54,154 nt of DNA from an uncultured Caulobacter sp. GTDB taxonomy: Bacteria; Pseudomonadota; Alphaproteobacteria; Caulobacterales; Caulobacteraceae. The position numbers and the translations under genes were made by a program. A model generated the notes under the pieces. That model ran no database searches, had not been told where the DNA came from, and worked only from the letters and a program-made list of their open reading frames with translations. Shown here one piece after another: positions 26,631-34,309 of the stretch (its first letter is position 1; every line of letters starts with the position of its first letter). The DNA lies in NCBI RefSeq assembly GCF_937900395.1, contig NZ_CALCDX010000062.1:1-54154 (forward strand). The letters are read 5' to 3'.

Positions 26631-26740
26631 TCGTCATCCCGGCCGCAGCGCAGCGGAGAGCCGGGACCCAGGGGCGGTGCGCGCCGCGCCTCGTCACCCC
26701 TGGGTCCCGGATAGCCTCGTCGAGGCTTCCGGGATGACGA
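26631..26740. repeat. Intergenic inverted-repeat element, family A copy 2
   Basis: tcgtcatcccgg (26631-26642) pairs with ccgggatgacga (26729-26740), with inner arms gggacccaggggc-type and cccctgggtccc. It is closely related to 18965-19070. It lies between the divergent DUF1244 and proline iminopeptidase genes. Confidence 0.75.
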
Positions 26741-26816
26741 GAGAAATGAGCAAAGGGCCTAGAGGCGGCCCACATTCAGCGCGAGAGTGCGCCGCCCCTT
26801 TCGACAGGATTCGACC

Positions 26817-27902
26817 ATGGACTTCTCGCGGCTTCGCACGACCAGCAAGGTGACCACCGAGTGGACCTATCCGCAGGGCGCGCCGCTGCGCACCGGCTGG
26901 CTGCGGGTCGACACCGCGCCGGACCACGAGCTCTATTGGGAGGAATACGGCCGCGCCGACGGCGAGCCGGTGATGTTCCTGCACGGCGGACCGGGCGGGG
27001 CCTGCGCGCCGGTGATGTCGCGCTTCTTCGATCCCGACCGCTACCGCGTGATCCTGTTCGACCAGCGCGGCTGCGGGAAGAGCCGTCCCACGGTCGCGGC
27101 GGACGGCCCGGAGAAGGCGCTGGCGCACAACACGACGGACTATCTGGTCGCCGACATCAACGCCCTGCGCGACGCGCTGGGGATCACCGGCAAGATGCAC
27201 GTCTTCGGCGGCAGCTGGGGCAGCACGCTGGCCCTGGTCTACGCGATCCGCAATCCGGACAAGGTCGCCTCGCTGATCCTGCGCGGCATCTTCCTGGGGT
27301 CCAAGGAGGACCTGCTCTACATGTACCAGGGCAACGCGGCGACCTTCGCCGAGGCGCCCTACGGCCTGACCGAGCCGGGCGCCTACATCGCCTATCCCGA
27401 TGAATGGAAGGCCTTCGTCGAGGTCGTTCCGGCCGAGCTGCGCGACGACATGATGGGCGCCTACAAGGCGATCTTCGACAGCGTTCCGACCACCGAACCC
27501 GAGCGCCAGCGCCAGCTGCAGGCGGCCCTGGCTTGGTCGGTCTGGGAGGGGACGATCTCGAACATGATCCCGGCCGCCAGCGACCCCGGCAAGTTCGGCG
27601 AGGCCGAGTTCGCGCTGAGCTTCGCCCAGATCGAGGCCCACTTCTTCGCCAATGACCTGTTCCTGAAACCCGACGAGATCACGAACGGCGTCGGGGCGCT
27701 GAAGGACGCGCCGGTGCACATCGTCCACGGTCGCTTTGATCAGGTCTGCCCGCTCACCCAGGCCTCGCGCCTGGTCGAGGCGCTGGAGAGGGCGGGGACT
27801 CCGCCGGCGACCTATGTGATCACCGACGCCGGCCATAGCGCCATGGAGGGCCAGACGGTGCTGGCCCTGACGGCGATCATGGACGGGCTGCCCCGGATCT
27901 AG
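26817..27902 (+). CDS. pip: Proline iminopeptidase (alpha/beta hydrolase)
   Basis: A 361-residue S33-family aminopeptidase that removes N-terminal proline from peptides. Motifs are the oxyanion segment MFLHGGPGGACAP, DQRGCGKSRP, the nucleophile elbow GGSWGSTLALVYA, and the late Asp/His in VHGRFDQVCP and DAGHSAMEG. It is about 40 residues longer than the common 315-residue form, with an extended N-terminus. The ATG at 26817 gives MDFSRLRTTSK; an upstream in-frame ATG would add ten residues. No signal peptide; cytoplasmic. Confidence 0.92.
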   Translation: MDFSRLRTTSKVTTEWTYPQGAPLRTGWLRVDTAPDHELYWEEYGRADGEPVMFLHGGPGGACAPVMSRFFDPDRYRVILFDQRGCGKSRPTVAADGPEKALAHNTTDYLVADINALRDALGITGKMHVFGGSWGSTLALVYAIRNPDKVASLILRGIFLGSKEDLLYMYQGNAATFAEAPYGLTEPGAYIAYPDEWKAFVEVVPAELRDDMMGAYKAIFDSVPTTEPERQRQLQAALAWSVWEGTISNMIPAASDPGKFGEAEFALSFAQIEAHFFANDLFLKPDEITNGVGALKDAPVHIVHGRFDQVCPLTQASRLVEALERAGTPPATYVITDAGHSAMEGQTVLALTAIMDGLPRI

Positions 27903-27984
27903 GATCACGAAGGCGCGCGCGACGGAACGAGCGAGGCCGTTCCGGGGTTGAACCGGCGTGGATCAACCTTGCGAGGTCAAGAGG

Positions 27985-28707
27985 ATGTCGTCGCCAGTTC
28001 AAAAGCCCTCCGTCGGCGTCGCGCGCCGCTGCGGCGCGGCCGTGCTGGCGCTGTGCGTGGGGATGGGGGCGGCCGACACGGCGCTGGCGGGCAAAGAGCA
28101 AAAGGCCAAGGTTCCCCAGACCTCGGCCGAGGCCAATTCCGATAATCTGGGCTCGGCGGTGGTCGCGCCATTGCGCGACATCAATGTCGTTCGCTCCGAG
28201 ATTCCGGACCTGCTGAAGAAGGCGGTGGTCGATCCCTACGCGCCGCCCAAGACGGGCTGCGCGCCGCTGAAGGCCGAGATCGAGCAGCTCGACGCGGTCC
28301 TCGGCGACGACTACGACGACCCCAAGGACGACAATGACGACGAAAGCGTCTCCCGGCCGGTTCTCAGCGTCGTGGCCAGCACCATTACCGACGTGATCCC
28401 GATGCGGGGCTGGGTCCGTCGCCTGACGGGCGCGGAGCGGCACGATCAGCAGGTGCGCGAGGCGATCAAGGCCGGCTTCGTGCGGCGCGGCTATCTGAAG
28501 GGCCTGATGAACGCCGGGACCTGCCAGGGCAATCGCACGGTCTACGTCTCGGCCAAGGCCGCGCCGAAGCCGCCGATGGTCGCCGCCGAGCCCGTCCCGG
28601 TTCTTGTCGCCGCCGCGCCGGCCGCGCCGCCGGTTCAGGTCCAGGCGCCGCTGGCGCCGTTCACGGCGATCGTGGCGGCGGCGGGCGACACCTCGGGAAT
28701 CCAGTAG
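27985..28707 (+). CDS. Secreted hypothetical protein
   Basis: A 240-residue protein with an N-terminal signal peptide (RRCGAAVLALCVGMGAADTALAG, cleavage likely after ALA). The central part has an acidic run (DDYDDPKDDNDDE) and the segment VVASTITDVIPMRGWVRRLTGAE; the tail is Ala/Pro/Val-rich. Two or three cysteines outside the signal region could form disulfides in the periplasm. The ATG at 27985 is preferred to a GTG 27 bases earlier because it starts the signal peptide cleanly and has GCGAGG upstream. Family not recognised. Confidence 0.65.
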   Translation: MSSPVQKPSVGVARRCGAAVLALCVGMGAADTALAGKEQKAKVPQTSAEANSDNLGSAVVAPLRDINVVRSEIPDLLKKAVVDPYAPPKTGCAPLKAEIEQLDAVLGDDYDDPKDDNDDESVSRPVLSVVASTITDVIPMRGWVRRLTGAERHDQQVREAIKAGFVRRGYLKGLMNAGTCQGNRTVYVSAKAAPKPPMVAAEPVPVLVAAAPAAPPVQVQAPLAPFTAIVAAAGDTSGIQ

Positions 28708-28710
28708 GCC

Positions 28711-29211
28711 TCACCCCCGCACGAAGATGTTGCGCAGCCACTGGGCGCCGGCCTTGGCGGCCTGGCCCCAGTCCTCGTCCTCGTCGACGACCTCCGGCTT
28801 GTAGGTCCACGGATTGAACAGCTTCAGGCGTGGGATCTTGGCGAAGGCCGCCGCGTCGCGGGTCGCCAGGGTCATGCCGTGTTCGAGCGCGGTGGCGGCC
28901 AGTAGGGCGTCTCGGCCGTCGGTCAGCGGCACGCTGGCGCGGCGGCGGACCACGGCGGCGTCGATCGGCAGGATGCGTCCCTCGAAGGCGCGGGCGACCC
29001 GGTTGTCCAGCCAGTCGCGCAGCGCCGCGCCCTGCGCCTTGTCCTTGCGCTCGGCGCGGGCGACCGCGGTCTCCAGTTCCAGCAGGGTCAGGGCCGAGAC
29101 GAACAGGCTGGCCCGCGCCGCGCCGGACGCCCAGGCGGTCAGCGCCGCGTCGGCCCGGCCGCTCTTGGCCTCGCGCAAGGCGTAGACGACCTCGGTGTCC
29201 AGGAGGTGCAT
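28711..29211 (-). CDS. vapC: PIN-domain toxin (VapC-type ribonuclease)
   Basis: A 166-residue PIN domain with the acidic metal-binding set Asp5, Glu45, Asp101 (GRDALLAATA) and Asp119 (ATRDAAAF), ending the core at LFNPW like FitB/VapC proteins. These enzymes cleave tRNA or rRNA when the antitoxin is lost. It has about 30 additional residues after the usual end. The start overlaps the antitoxin stop (TGATG), the usual toxin-antitoxin coupling. Target unknown. Confidence 0.9.
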   Translation of the reverse strand: MHLLDTEVVYALREAKSGRADAALTAWASGAARASLFVSALTLLELETAVARAERKDKAQGAALRDWLDNRVARAFEGRILPIDAAVVRRRASVPLTDGRDALLAATALEHGMTLATRDAAAFAKIPRLKLFNPWTYKPEVVDEDEDWGQAAKAGAQWLRNIFVRG

Positions 29212-29444
29212 CAGCGCTCCCAGGTTTCGCGGGCGGCTTTGAGGTCCAGGGCGGGCAGGGGCGCCGGCATGGCCAGCAGGTCGACGATCGTTTCGGTCTG
29301 GCCGCTGAGCCGGCGATAGGTCTCGATGCTCATCAGCACGTGGGTGGGCTTGCCGCGGTCGGTGACGAACACCGGCTCGAGTCGGGCGGCGCGCTTGGCC
29401 TGGCTGACGTCCTGATTGAACTCGCGGCTGGTGAGGACCTTCAT
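29211..29444 (-). CDS. Phd/YefM-family antitoxin
   Basis: A 77-residue protein. The N-terminal KVLTSREFNQDVSQAKRAA and VFVTDRGKPTHVLMSIETYRRL are typical of the Phd/YefM DNA-binding dimer; the C-terminal LPALDLKAARETWER is the toxin-neutralising tail. It neutralises the downstream PIN toxin and probably represses the operon with it. A partly symmetric TGTAG...CTACA site lies 36 bases upstream. Confidence 0.9.
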   Translation of the reverse strand: MKVLTSREFNQDVSQAKRAARLEPVFVTDRGKPTHVLMSIETYRRLSGQTETIVDLLAMPAPLPALDLKAARETWER

Positions 29445-29479
29445 CGCGCGCTCGCTAGGCTGGAAATGACAGGGCTGTC

Positions 29480-29497
29480 TGTAGGTACGTTACTACA
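29480..29497. promoter_or_regulatory. Candidate operator of the toxin-antitoxin operon
   Basis: TGTAGGTACGTTACTACA is palindromic at 14 of 18 positions. It lies immediately upstream of the antitoxin gene, where Phd-type autorepression sites are found. A second inverted repeat (ctgtt-ccagc-aacag) follows at about 29503-29517. Confidence 0.45.
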
Positions 29498-29650
29498 TAG
29501 TGCTGTTCCAGCAACAGAAAATTCGCCAGCAAAAACAATCTGCTGACGCGCGCGTCAAAAACGCGATCCGGGGATTGCGCGGGCGGCGGTTCTCTGGTCG
29601 GCATGGCGACAAGGCGCAAAGCCAAGACGATCCATTAGGGGGCCTAAACT

Positions 29651-31015
29651 GTGTCAGACCTACTTGCCGACACGCTGAAGACAGCGTCCGAGATCCTGTC
29701 GCCGCACGGTCCGGCCACGGCGGCCGCGCCGCACAGCTACGCCCCGAACGACTTTTCCATCCACTTCTTCCTGCAGCTGGCGGTGATCCTGTTGGCCTGC
29801 CGCGTCGTCGGTTGGCTGGGCAAGAAACTCTTGGCCCAGCCGCAGGTCGTGGGCGAGATGATCGCCGGCGTCATCCTGGGCCCGTCGCTGCTGGGCCTGC
29901 TGTTTCCGGACTTCCAGGCGGCCCTGTTCCCCAAGGAGACCAAGAACGTCCTCTATGTCGGGGCGCAGCTGGGCGTCGGCCTCTACATGTTCATGGTCGG
30001 CACCAGCTTCCAGGCGGGGCACTTCAAGTCCAAGGCCAGGAGCGCGATGAGCGTCTCGTTCGCCGGCATCGCCGCGCCGTTCGTGATCGCCGCGATCATC
30101 ACGCCGTTCCTGCTGAAGGTCCCGGGACTGTTCGCCCCGACCATCAGCCAGGCCAACGCCACCCTGTTCATGGGCGCCTGCATCGCTCTGACGGCCTTCC
30201 CGATGCTGGCCCGGATCATCAACGAGCGCGGCCTGGCCAAGACCTCGCTGGGCACGCTGTCGCTGACGGCGGGCGCCTTCGACGACGCGGTCTCGTGGTG
30301 CGTGCTGGCCCTGGTGCTGGCGACGTTCGGCGGCGGGCCGGGCTTGGCGGTGCTGGCGATCGGCGGCGGCCTGACCTACGTCGTCTTCATGGCGCTGTTC
30401 GGCAAGCGGATCCTCGCGCCGCTGGGCCGCATGGTCGAGCGCGACGGCGAGATGAGCCTGACCGTCATGGCCCTGACCCTGATGGCCTTCTGTCTCTCGG
30501 CCTTCCTGATGGACGCCGTCGGTATCCACGCCATCTTCGGCGGCTTCCTGCTGGGGGTCTTCATGCCGCGCGGCCTGTTCGTCGAGGAGCTGAAGAAGAA
30601 GGTCGAGCCGATCGCGGTCGTGCTGCTGCTGCCGATGTTCTTCACCTATTCGGGCCTGAACACCCGGATGGACATGGTCAACTCGCTGGAGCTGCTGCTG
30701 ATCGCGCTCGGGATCCTGGTCGCCTCGGTGCTGGCCAAGTGGGGCGCCTGCTACGCCGCCGCCCGCCTGACCGGCGAGAACCACGCCACGGCCATGGGCA
30801 TCGGCGCCCTGATGAACTCGCGTGGCCTGATGGAGCTGATCATCATCAACATCGGCCTGCAGAAGGGCATCATCGGCCCGACCCTGTTCTCGATGCTGGT
30901 GCTGATGGCCATCGTCACCACGGTGATGGCGAGCCCGCTGTTCGAGGTCGTCTACGGCAAGAAGGCCCGCGCCAGCGGCGAGCTGGGCGCGGTCCCGGAA
31001 GGCGTGGGGGCCTAA
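29651..31015 (+). CDS. CPA2-type cation/proton antiporter
   Basis: A 454-residue membrane protein with about twelve or thirteen spans, of the KefB/NapA (monovalent cation:proton antiporter-2) family. It carries QPQVVGEMIAGVILGPSLLG, GLYMFMVGTSF, ACIALTAFPMLARII, the Asp pair in AGAFDDAVSW, HAIFGGFLLGVFMPRG and GALMNSRGLMELI. There is no C-terminal TrkA-N/RCK domain, so it is the short form. The GTG start at 29651 follows CTAAACT; no strong ribosome site is seen. Ion (Na+ or K+) not determined. Confidence 0.9.
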   Translation: MSDLLADTLKTASEILSPHGPATAAAPHSYAPNDFSIHFFLQLAVILLACRVVGWLGKKLLAQPQVVGEMIAGVILGPSLLGLLFPDFQAALFPKETKNVLYVGAQLGVGLYMFMVGTSFQAGHFKSKARSAMSVSFAGIAAPFVIAAIITPFLLKVPGLFAPTISQANATLFMGACIALTAFPMLARIINERGLAKTSLGTLSLTAGAFDDAVSWCVLALVLATFGGGPGLAVLAIGGGLTYVVFMALFGKRILAPLGRMVERDGEMSLTVMALTLMAFCLSAFLMDAVGIHAIFGGFLLGVFMPRGLFVEELKKKVEPIAVVLLLPMFFTYSGLNTRMDMVNSLELLLIALGILVASVLAKWGACYAAARLTGENHATAMGIGALMNSRGLMELIIINIGLQKGIIGPTLFSMLVLMAIVTTVMASPLFEVVYGKKARASGELGAVPEGVGA

Positions 31016-31024
31016 GGCTCCACG

Positions 31025-31252
31025 CTACTTCTTCGCTTCCTTCACGGCGTCCTTCAGCTCGCCCTGTTTCACATTGCCGGCGACCTGGTCCTTCTTGCCT
31101 TCGGCCTTGAGGTCCTTGTCGCCGACGATCTTGCCGGCGCCGGCCTCGACCTTGCCGACGGTCTCCTGCTTGCGGCCGGCCTCCTTGTCGCAGGCGGCCA
31201 GGCCCGCCACGGCGAAGGCGAGCGTCAGGGGAAGGAGAAGGCGGTGGGTCAT
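31025..31252 (-). CDS. CsbD-like small lipoprotein
   Basis: A 75-residue protein with a lipoprotein signal (LLLPLTLAFAVAGLAAC, lipidated Cys at about residue 20). A CsbD-like helical stretch rich in Lys/Gly/Glu follows (GRKQETVGKVEAGAGKI, DLKAEGKKDQVAGNVKQGEL). CsbD proteins are abundant general-stress proteins of unknown mechanism; the lipid anchor would place this one in the envelope. The ATG at 31252 has GGAGG just upstream. A GGATC-N17-CGTT promoter-like pair lies 37 bases before the start, resembling EcfG/SigT promoters. Convergent with the antiporter gene. Confidence 0.8.
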   Translation of the reverse strand: MTHRLLLPLTLAFAVAGLAACDKEAGRKQETVGKVEAGAGKIVGDKDLKAEGKKDQVAGNVKQGELKDAVKEAKK

Positions 31253-31288
31253 GGGAGGGCTCCGAAGCTTGGGTGTGTCGTCCCCCAC

Positions 31289-31314
31289 AACGCCGACGGA
31301 GCCGTAAGCGATCC
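31289..31314 (-). promoter_or_regulatory. Possible SigT (EcfG)-type promoter of the CsbD lipoprotein
   Basis: On the minus strand: GGATC, 17 bases, CGTT. The alphaproteobacterial general stress sigma factor prefers GGAAC-N16/17-CGTT, so there is one mismatch in the -35. Position (37 bases before the ATG) and a CsbD target fit; short motifs can occur by chance. Confidence 0.4.
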
Positions 31315-31317
31315 CCG

Positions 31318-32865
31318 CTAAGCCAATACGCGCTCTTCGAAGCCGAAGCGGTTGATCTGGGCGATCAGGTCGCGGTGGTTGGGCAGGTCCTGGGTCGCGC
31401 GATCGGCGAAGCCGCGGATCTTGGCGAACAGCTTGGCTGCGCCGGCCGCGTCCGGGAACTCGTCCGCGCCGTCCGCCAGATCGGTTTCGAAGCCCATGCC
31501 GTACAGGATGTACTGGTAGTTGAAGAAGGCGAAGGTCTCGAGATCCAGGATGAAGTCGAACCGCGCCGGCGGCCGGTGCCGCCATTGTTCGAGAAGGTCC
31601 TGAAGGCGCTCGGGAATGGTCGCCGGGTCGGTGTTCTCGCGCCAGAACCGCTCGGGCCGGCGGCTGAGCGCGTAGTGCAGCTTCAGGAAGACGATGATGT
31701 TCTCGTAGCGCGCGGCCATCAGCTCGTTGAAGCGACGAGCCGGGGCGCTGACCGGCCCGGTGTGCGGGAAAAGCTCGGCGATCATCGCCACGGCCGCCTC
31801 GATCAGCACGACGCCGGTCGACTCCAGCGGCTCCAGGAAGCCGGCCGACAGGCCCACGGCCACGCAGTTGTCGATCCACTGCTTCTCGCGATAGCCGGCC
31901 TCGAAGGCGATGCGGCGAGTCTCGACTTCGGCGCCGACATAGTCGCGCAGGATGGCCTCGGCCCGGTCGTCGTCGATGTGGTCGCTGGAATAGACACAGC
32001 CCACCCCGCGCGCGCCGGACAGGCCGATGTCCCAGAGCCAGCCGGCCTCGTGGGCCGTGGCGACGGTATAGCTCTGGATCGGCGCGTCGGGACGCGCGTA
32101 GGGCGCGCGGCAGGCCACGGCCCGATCGGCGAACAGCACCGGGCGTGCAGACTTGAACGGCGCGCTCAGCGCCTTGCCGATCAGCTCGGCCCGGAAGCCG
32201 CTGCAGTCGATATAGAGGTCGGCGGTCAGGCCGCCGTGCTCGGGCGAGACGATGCGGGCGATGGCGCCGGTCTCGTCCAGCACGGTCTCGCCGACATGGC
32301 CCTGCAGGTGGCGCACGCCCAGCTCCCGGGCGCGCTCGGCCAGCACCTCGGCCAGCTTGGCGGCGTCGAAGTGGTAGGCGTAGTTCAGCGGGCCCGAAAA
32401 ATCACTCTCGTGCGGGCGCTTGGGCGCGCGGGCCGCGTCGGCGACGCGGGCCTGGATGGTCACGGCCTCGGCGAACGGCGCGCGCGAGGCCTGGTCCTGC
32501 AGCAGCCAGTAGGGCGCGAGGCTGACCCCGTCGGTCGAGAACGGCGCCTCGAACGGGTGGAAGAAGCTGTGACGGCGGCCTTCGCTGGGCGCGTCGCCCC
32601 AGTCGACAAAGCGGATGCCCTGCTTGAAGGTCGCCGAGGTCTGACGAATGAACCGCGCCTCGTCGATGCCCAGGAACTGCAGGGTGTTGCGGATCGTGGG
32701 GAAAGTGGCTTCGCCGACGCCGATGGCGCCGATCTCGGGCGACTCCAGCACGGTGATCGACAGGTGCGCCTGCTCGGAGATCCGCAGGGCCCTGGCCAGA
32801 TAGGCGGCCGTCAGCCACCCGGCCGTCCCGCCGCCCACGATCAGGATGCTCCGTCCGCGCTTCAT
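31318..32865 (-). CDS. Flavin-dependent tryptophan halogenase family protein
   Basis: A 515-residue FAD protein: dinucleotide motif VGGGTAGWLTAAYLAR at 10-25, the HOCl-channel lysine equivalent Lys81 (TSATFKQGIRF), and the catalytic Glu region FLEPLESTGVVLIE. The usual WxWxIP signature reads GWLWDIGL, lacking the Pro. Family enzymes halogenate aromatic substrates using reduced FAD, oxygen and halide. Caulobacter relatives encode several such genes near TonB receptors, but none is adjacent here. The ATG at 32865 gives MKRGRSILIVGG. Substrate unknown; halogenation itself is unproven for this subgroup. Confidence 0.88.
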   Translation of the reverse strand: MKRGRSILIVGGGTAGWLTAAYLARALRISEQAHLSITVLESPEIGAIGVGEATFPTIRNTLQFLGIDEARFIRQTSATFKQGIRFVDWGDAPSEGRRHSFFHPFEAPFSTDGVSLAPYWLLQDQASRAPFAEAVTIQARVADAARAPKRPHESDFSGPLNYAYHFDAAKLAEVLAERARELGVRHLQGHVGETVLDETGAIARIVSPEHGGLTADLYIDCSGFRAELIGKALSAPFKSARPVLFADRAVACRAPYARPDAPIQSYTVATAHEAGWLWDIGLSGARGVGCVYSSDHIDDDRAEAILRDYVGAEVETRRIAFEAGYREKQWIDNCVAVGLSAGFLEPLESTGVVLIEAAVAMIAELFPHTGPVSAPARRFNELMAARYENIIVFLKLHYALSRRPERFWRENTDPATIPERLQDLLEQWRHRPPARFDFILDLETFAFFNYQYILYGMGFETDLADGADEFPDAAGAAKLFAKIRGFADRATQDLPNHRDLIAQINRFGFEERVLA

Positions 32866-33046
32866 GCGGGATAGATACCAGAGTTCGCGAACGGGGGAGG
32901 GGCTTTCGACGCGCGTCGAGCGAGCAGTCGCGCCCATCGGGCGATTGGATACGCGGCCAGGCTTGTCAGTGTCCCGGCCGATGGCCGACAAGTTCGAGGC
33001 TTGAGTCTGCGGCGTCGCCGGCTCGTGAGTTTCGGGGGGAAGCGTT

Positions 33047-34300
33047 ATGGGCGTTCTGGATAAACTGGGTCGGCGCGGCTTTCTGGCCGGCGCGGCGGCG
33101 AGCGCGGTTGCCGTCGGCGGCCCCGCTTGGGCTCGGGACGCGGGCGTGAAGAAGCTGACCGACGGCCTCGCCCTGATCGGCCCCGCCGAGCGCCAGGCCC
33201 GGCTCGTGCGCGCCCAGGCGCTGATGGCGCAGCTGGGTCTTTCGGCCGTGATCACCGAGGCCGGCTCGTCGATGGACTATTTCACGGGCGCCCAATGGAG
33301 CCGCAGCGAACGGCCGACCCTGGCGATCCTCCCGCGCGAGGGGCAGGTCGGCATGGTGATGCCGAAATTCGAGGAAGGCTCGATCCGCCAGAGCCTGTCG
33401 GTTCCGGCCGAGGTCCGCACCTGGGAAGAGGACGAAAGCCCCTACGCGATCGCCGCCGGCCTGCTGGCCGACCGCAAGCTGGCCTCGGGCAAGATCGGCG
33501 TCGAGGAGACGATCCGGGATTTCATCGTCCAGGGGCTGGCCGGCGCCTTGCCGAACGCCAAGATCGTTCCCGGCGCGGCGGTGTTCCGCGGCTGCCGGAT
33601 GATCAAGACGCCGGCCGAGATCGCCCTGATGCAGGTCGCGTCGGACATCACCGTCGCGGCCCTTCGCCATACTCACGCCAATGTCCGGGCCGGCATGGTT
33701 CCGCGCGACATCGCCGCCCTGATGGCCGAGCGGACCACGGCGCTGGGCGGACGGGTCAGCTTCAATCTGATCCTGATCGGCGAGGCCAGCGCCTATCCGC
33801 ACGGCTCGCGTCAGCCCCAGGTCCTGAGCGAGGGGCAGGTCGTGCTGATGGACTGCGGCTGCAATGTCGGCGGCTATGAGTCCGACATTTCGCGCACCTT
33901 CGTGTTCGGCGAGCCCACCGCCCGCCAGCGCAAGGTGTGGACCGACGTCCAGCGCGGCCAGCAGGTGGCCTTCGAGGCCGCCCAGATCGGCGTCGAGGCC
34001 GGGTCGGTCGATCGCGCCGTCCGGGCCTACTACGAGAGCCTGGGCTGGGGCCCGCGCTACAAGCTGCCGGGCCTGTCGCACCGGACCGGCCACGGCATCG
34101 GCATGGACGGCCACGAGCCGGTCAACTTCGTGATGTCGGAGACCACCAAGTTGGCGCCGGGCATGTGCTTCTCGGACGAGCCGGGCATCTACATCCCCGG
34201 CGAGTTCGGCGTCCGCCTCGAAGACTGCATCTATCTGACGGCGCAGGGGCCGCGCTGGTTCAGCCAGCCGCCGCCGTCGCTGGACAAGCCGATGGGGTGA
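33047..34300 (+). CDS. Exported M24 aminopeptidase P-like metallopeptidase
   Basis: A 417-residue Xaa-Pro dipeptidase/aminopeptidase family protein. The first 30 residues are a Tat signal (GRRGFLAGAAASAVAVGG, cut after WARD-type region). The creatinase N-domain follows, then the pita-bread domain with metal ligands in LMDCGCNVGGYESDISR (two Asp), HRTGHGIGMDGHE (His), SDEPGIY (Glu) and VRLEDC (Glu). It probably removes residues before proline from peptides in the periplasm. Its promoter shares the 181-base gap with the divergent halogenase gene. Confidence 0.9.
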   Translation: MGVLDKLGRRGFLAGAAASAVAVGGPAWARDAGVKKLTDGLALIGPAERQARLVRAQALMAQLGLSAVITEAGSSMDYFTGAQWSRSERPTLAILPREGQVGMVMPKFEEGSIRQSLSVPAEVRTWEEDESPYAIAAGLLADRKLASGKIGVEETIRDFIVQGLAGALPNAKIVPGAAVFRGCRMIKTPAEIALMQVASDITVAALRHTHANVRAGMVPRDIAALMAERTTALGGRVSFNLILIGEASAYPHGSRQPQVLSEGQVVLMDCGCNVGGYESDISRTFVFGEPTARQRKVWTDVQRGQQVAFEAAQIGVEAGSVDRAVRAYYESLGWGPRYKLPGLSHRTGHGIGMDGHEPVNFVMSETTKLAPGMCFSDEPGIYIPGEFGVRLEDCIYLTAQGPRWFSQPPPSLDKPMG

Positions 34301-34309
34301 GGCCTCGCG

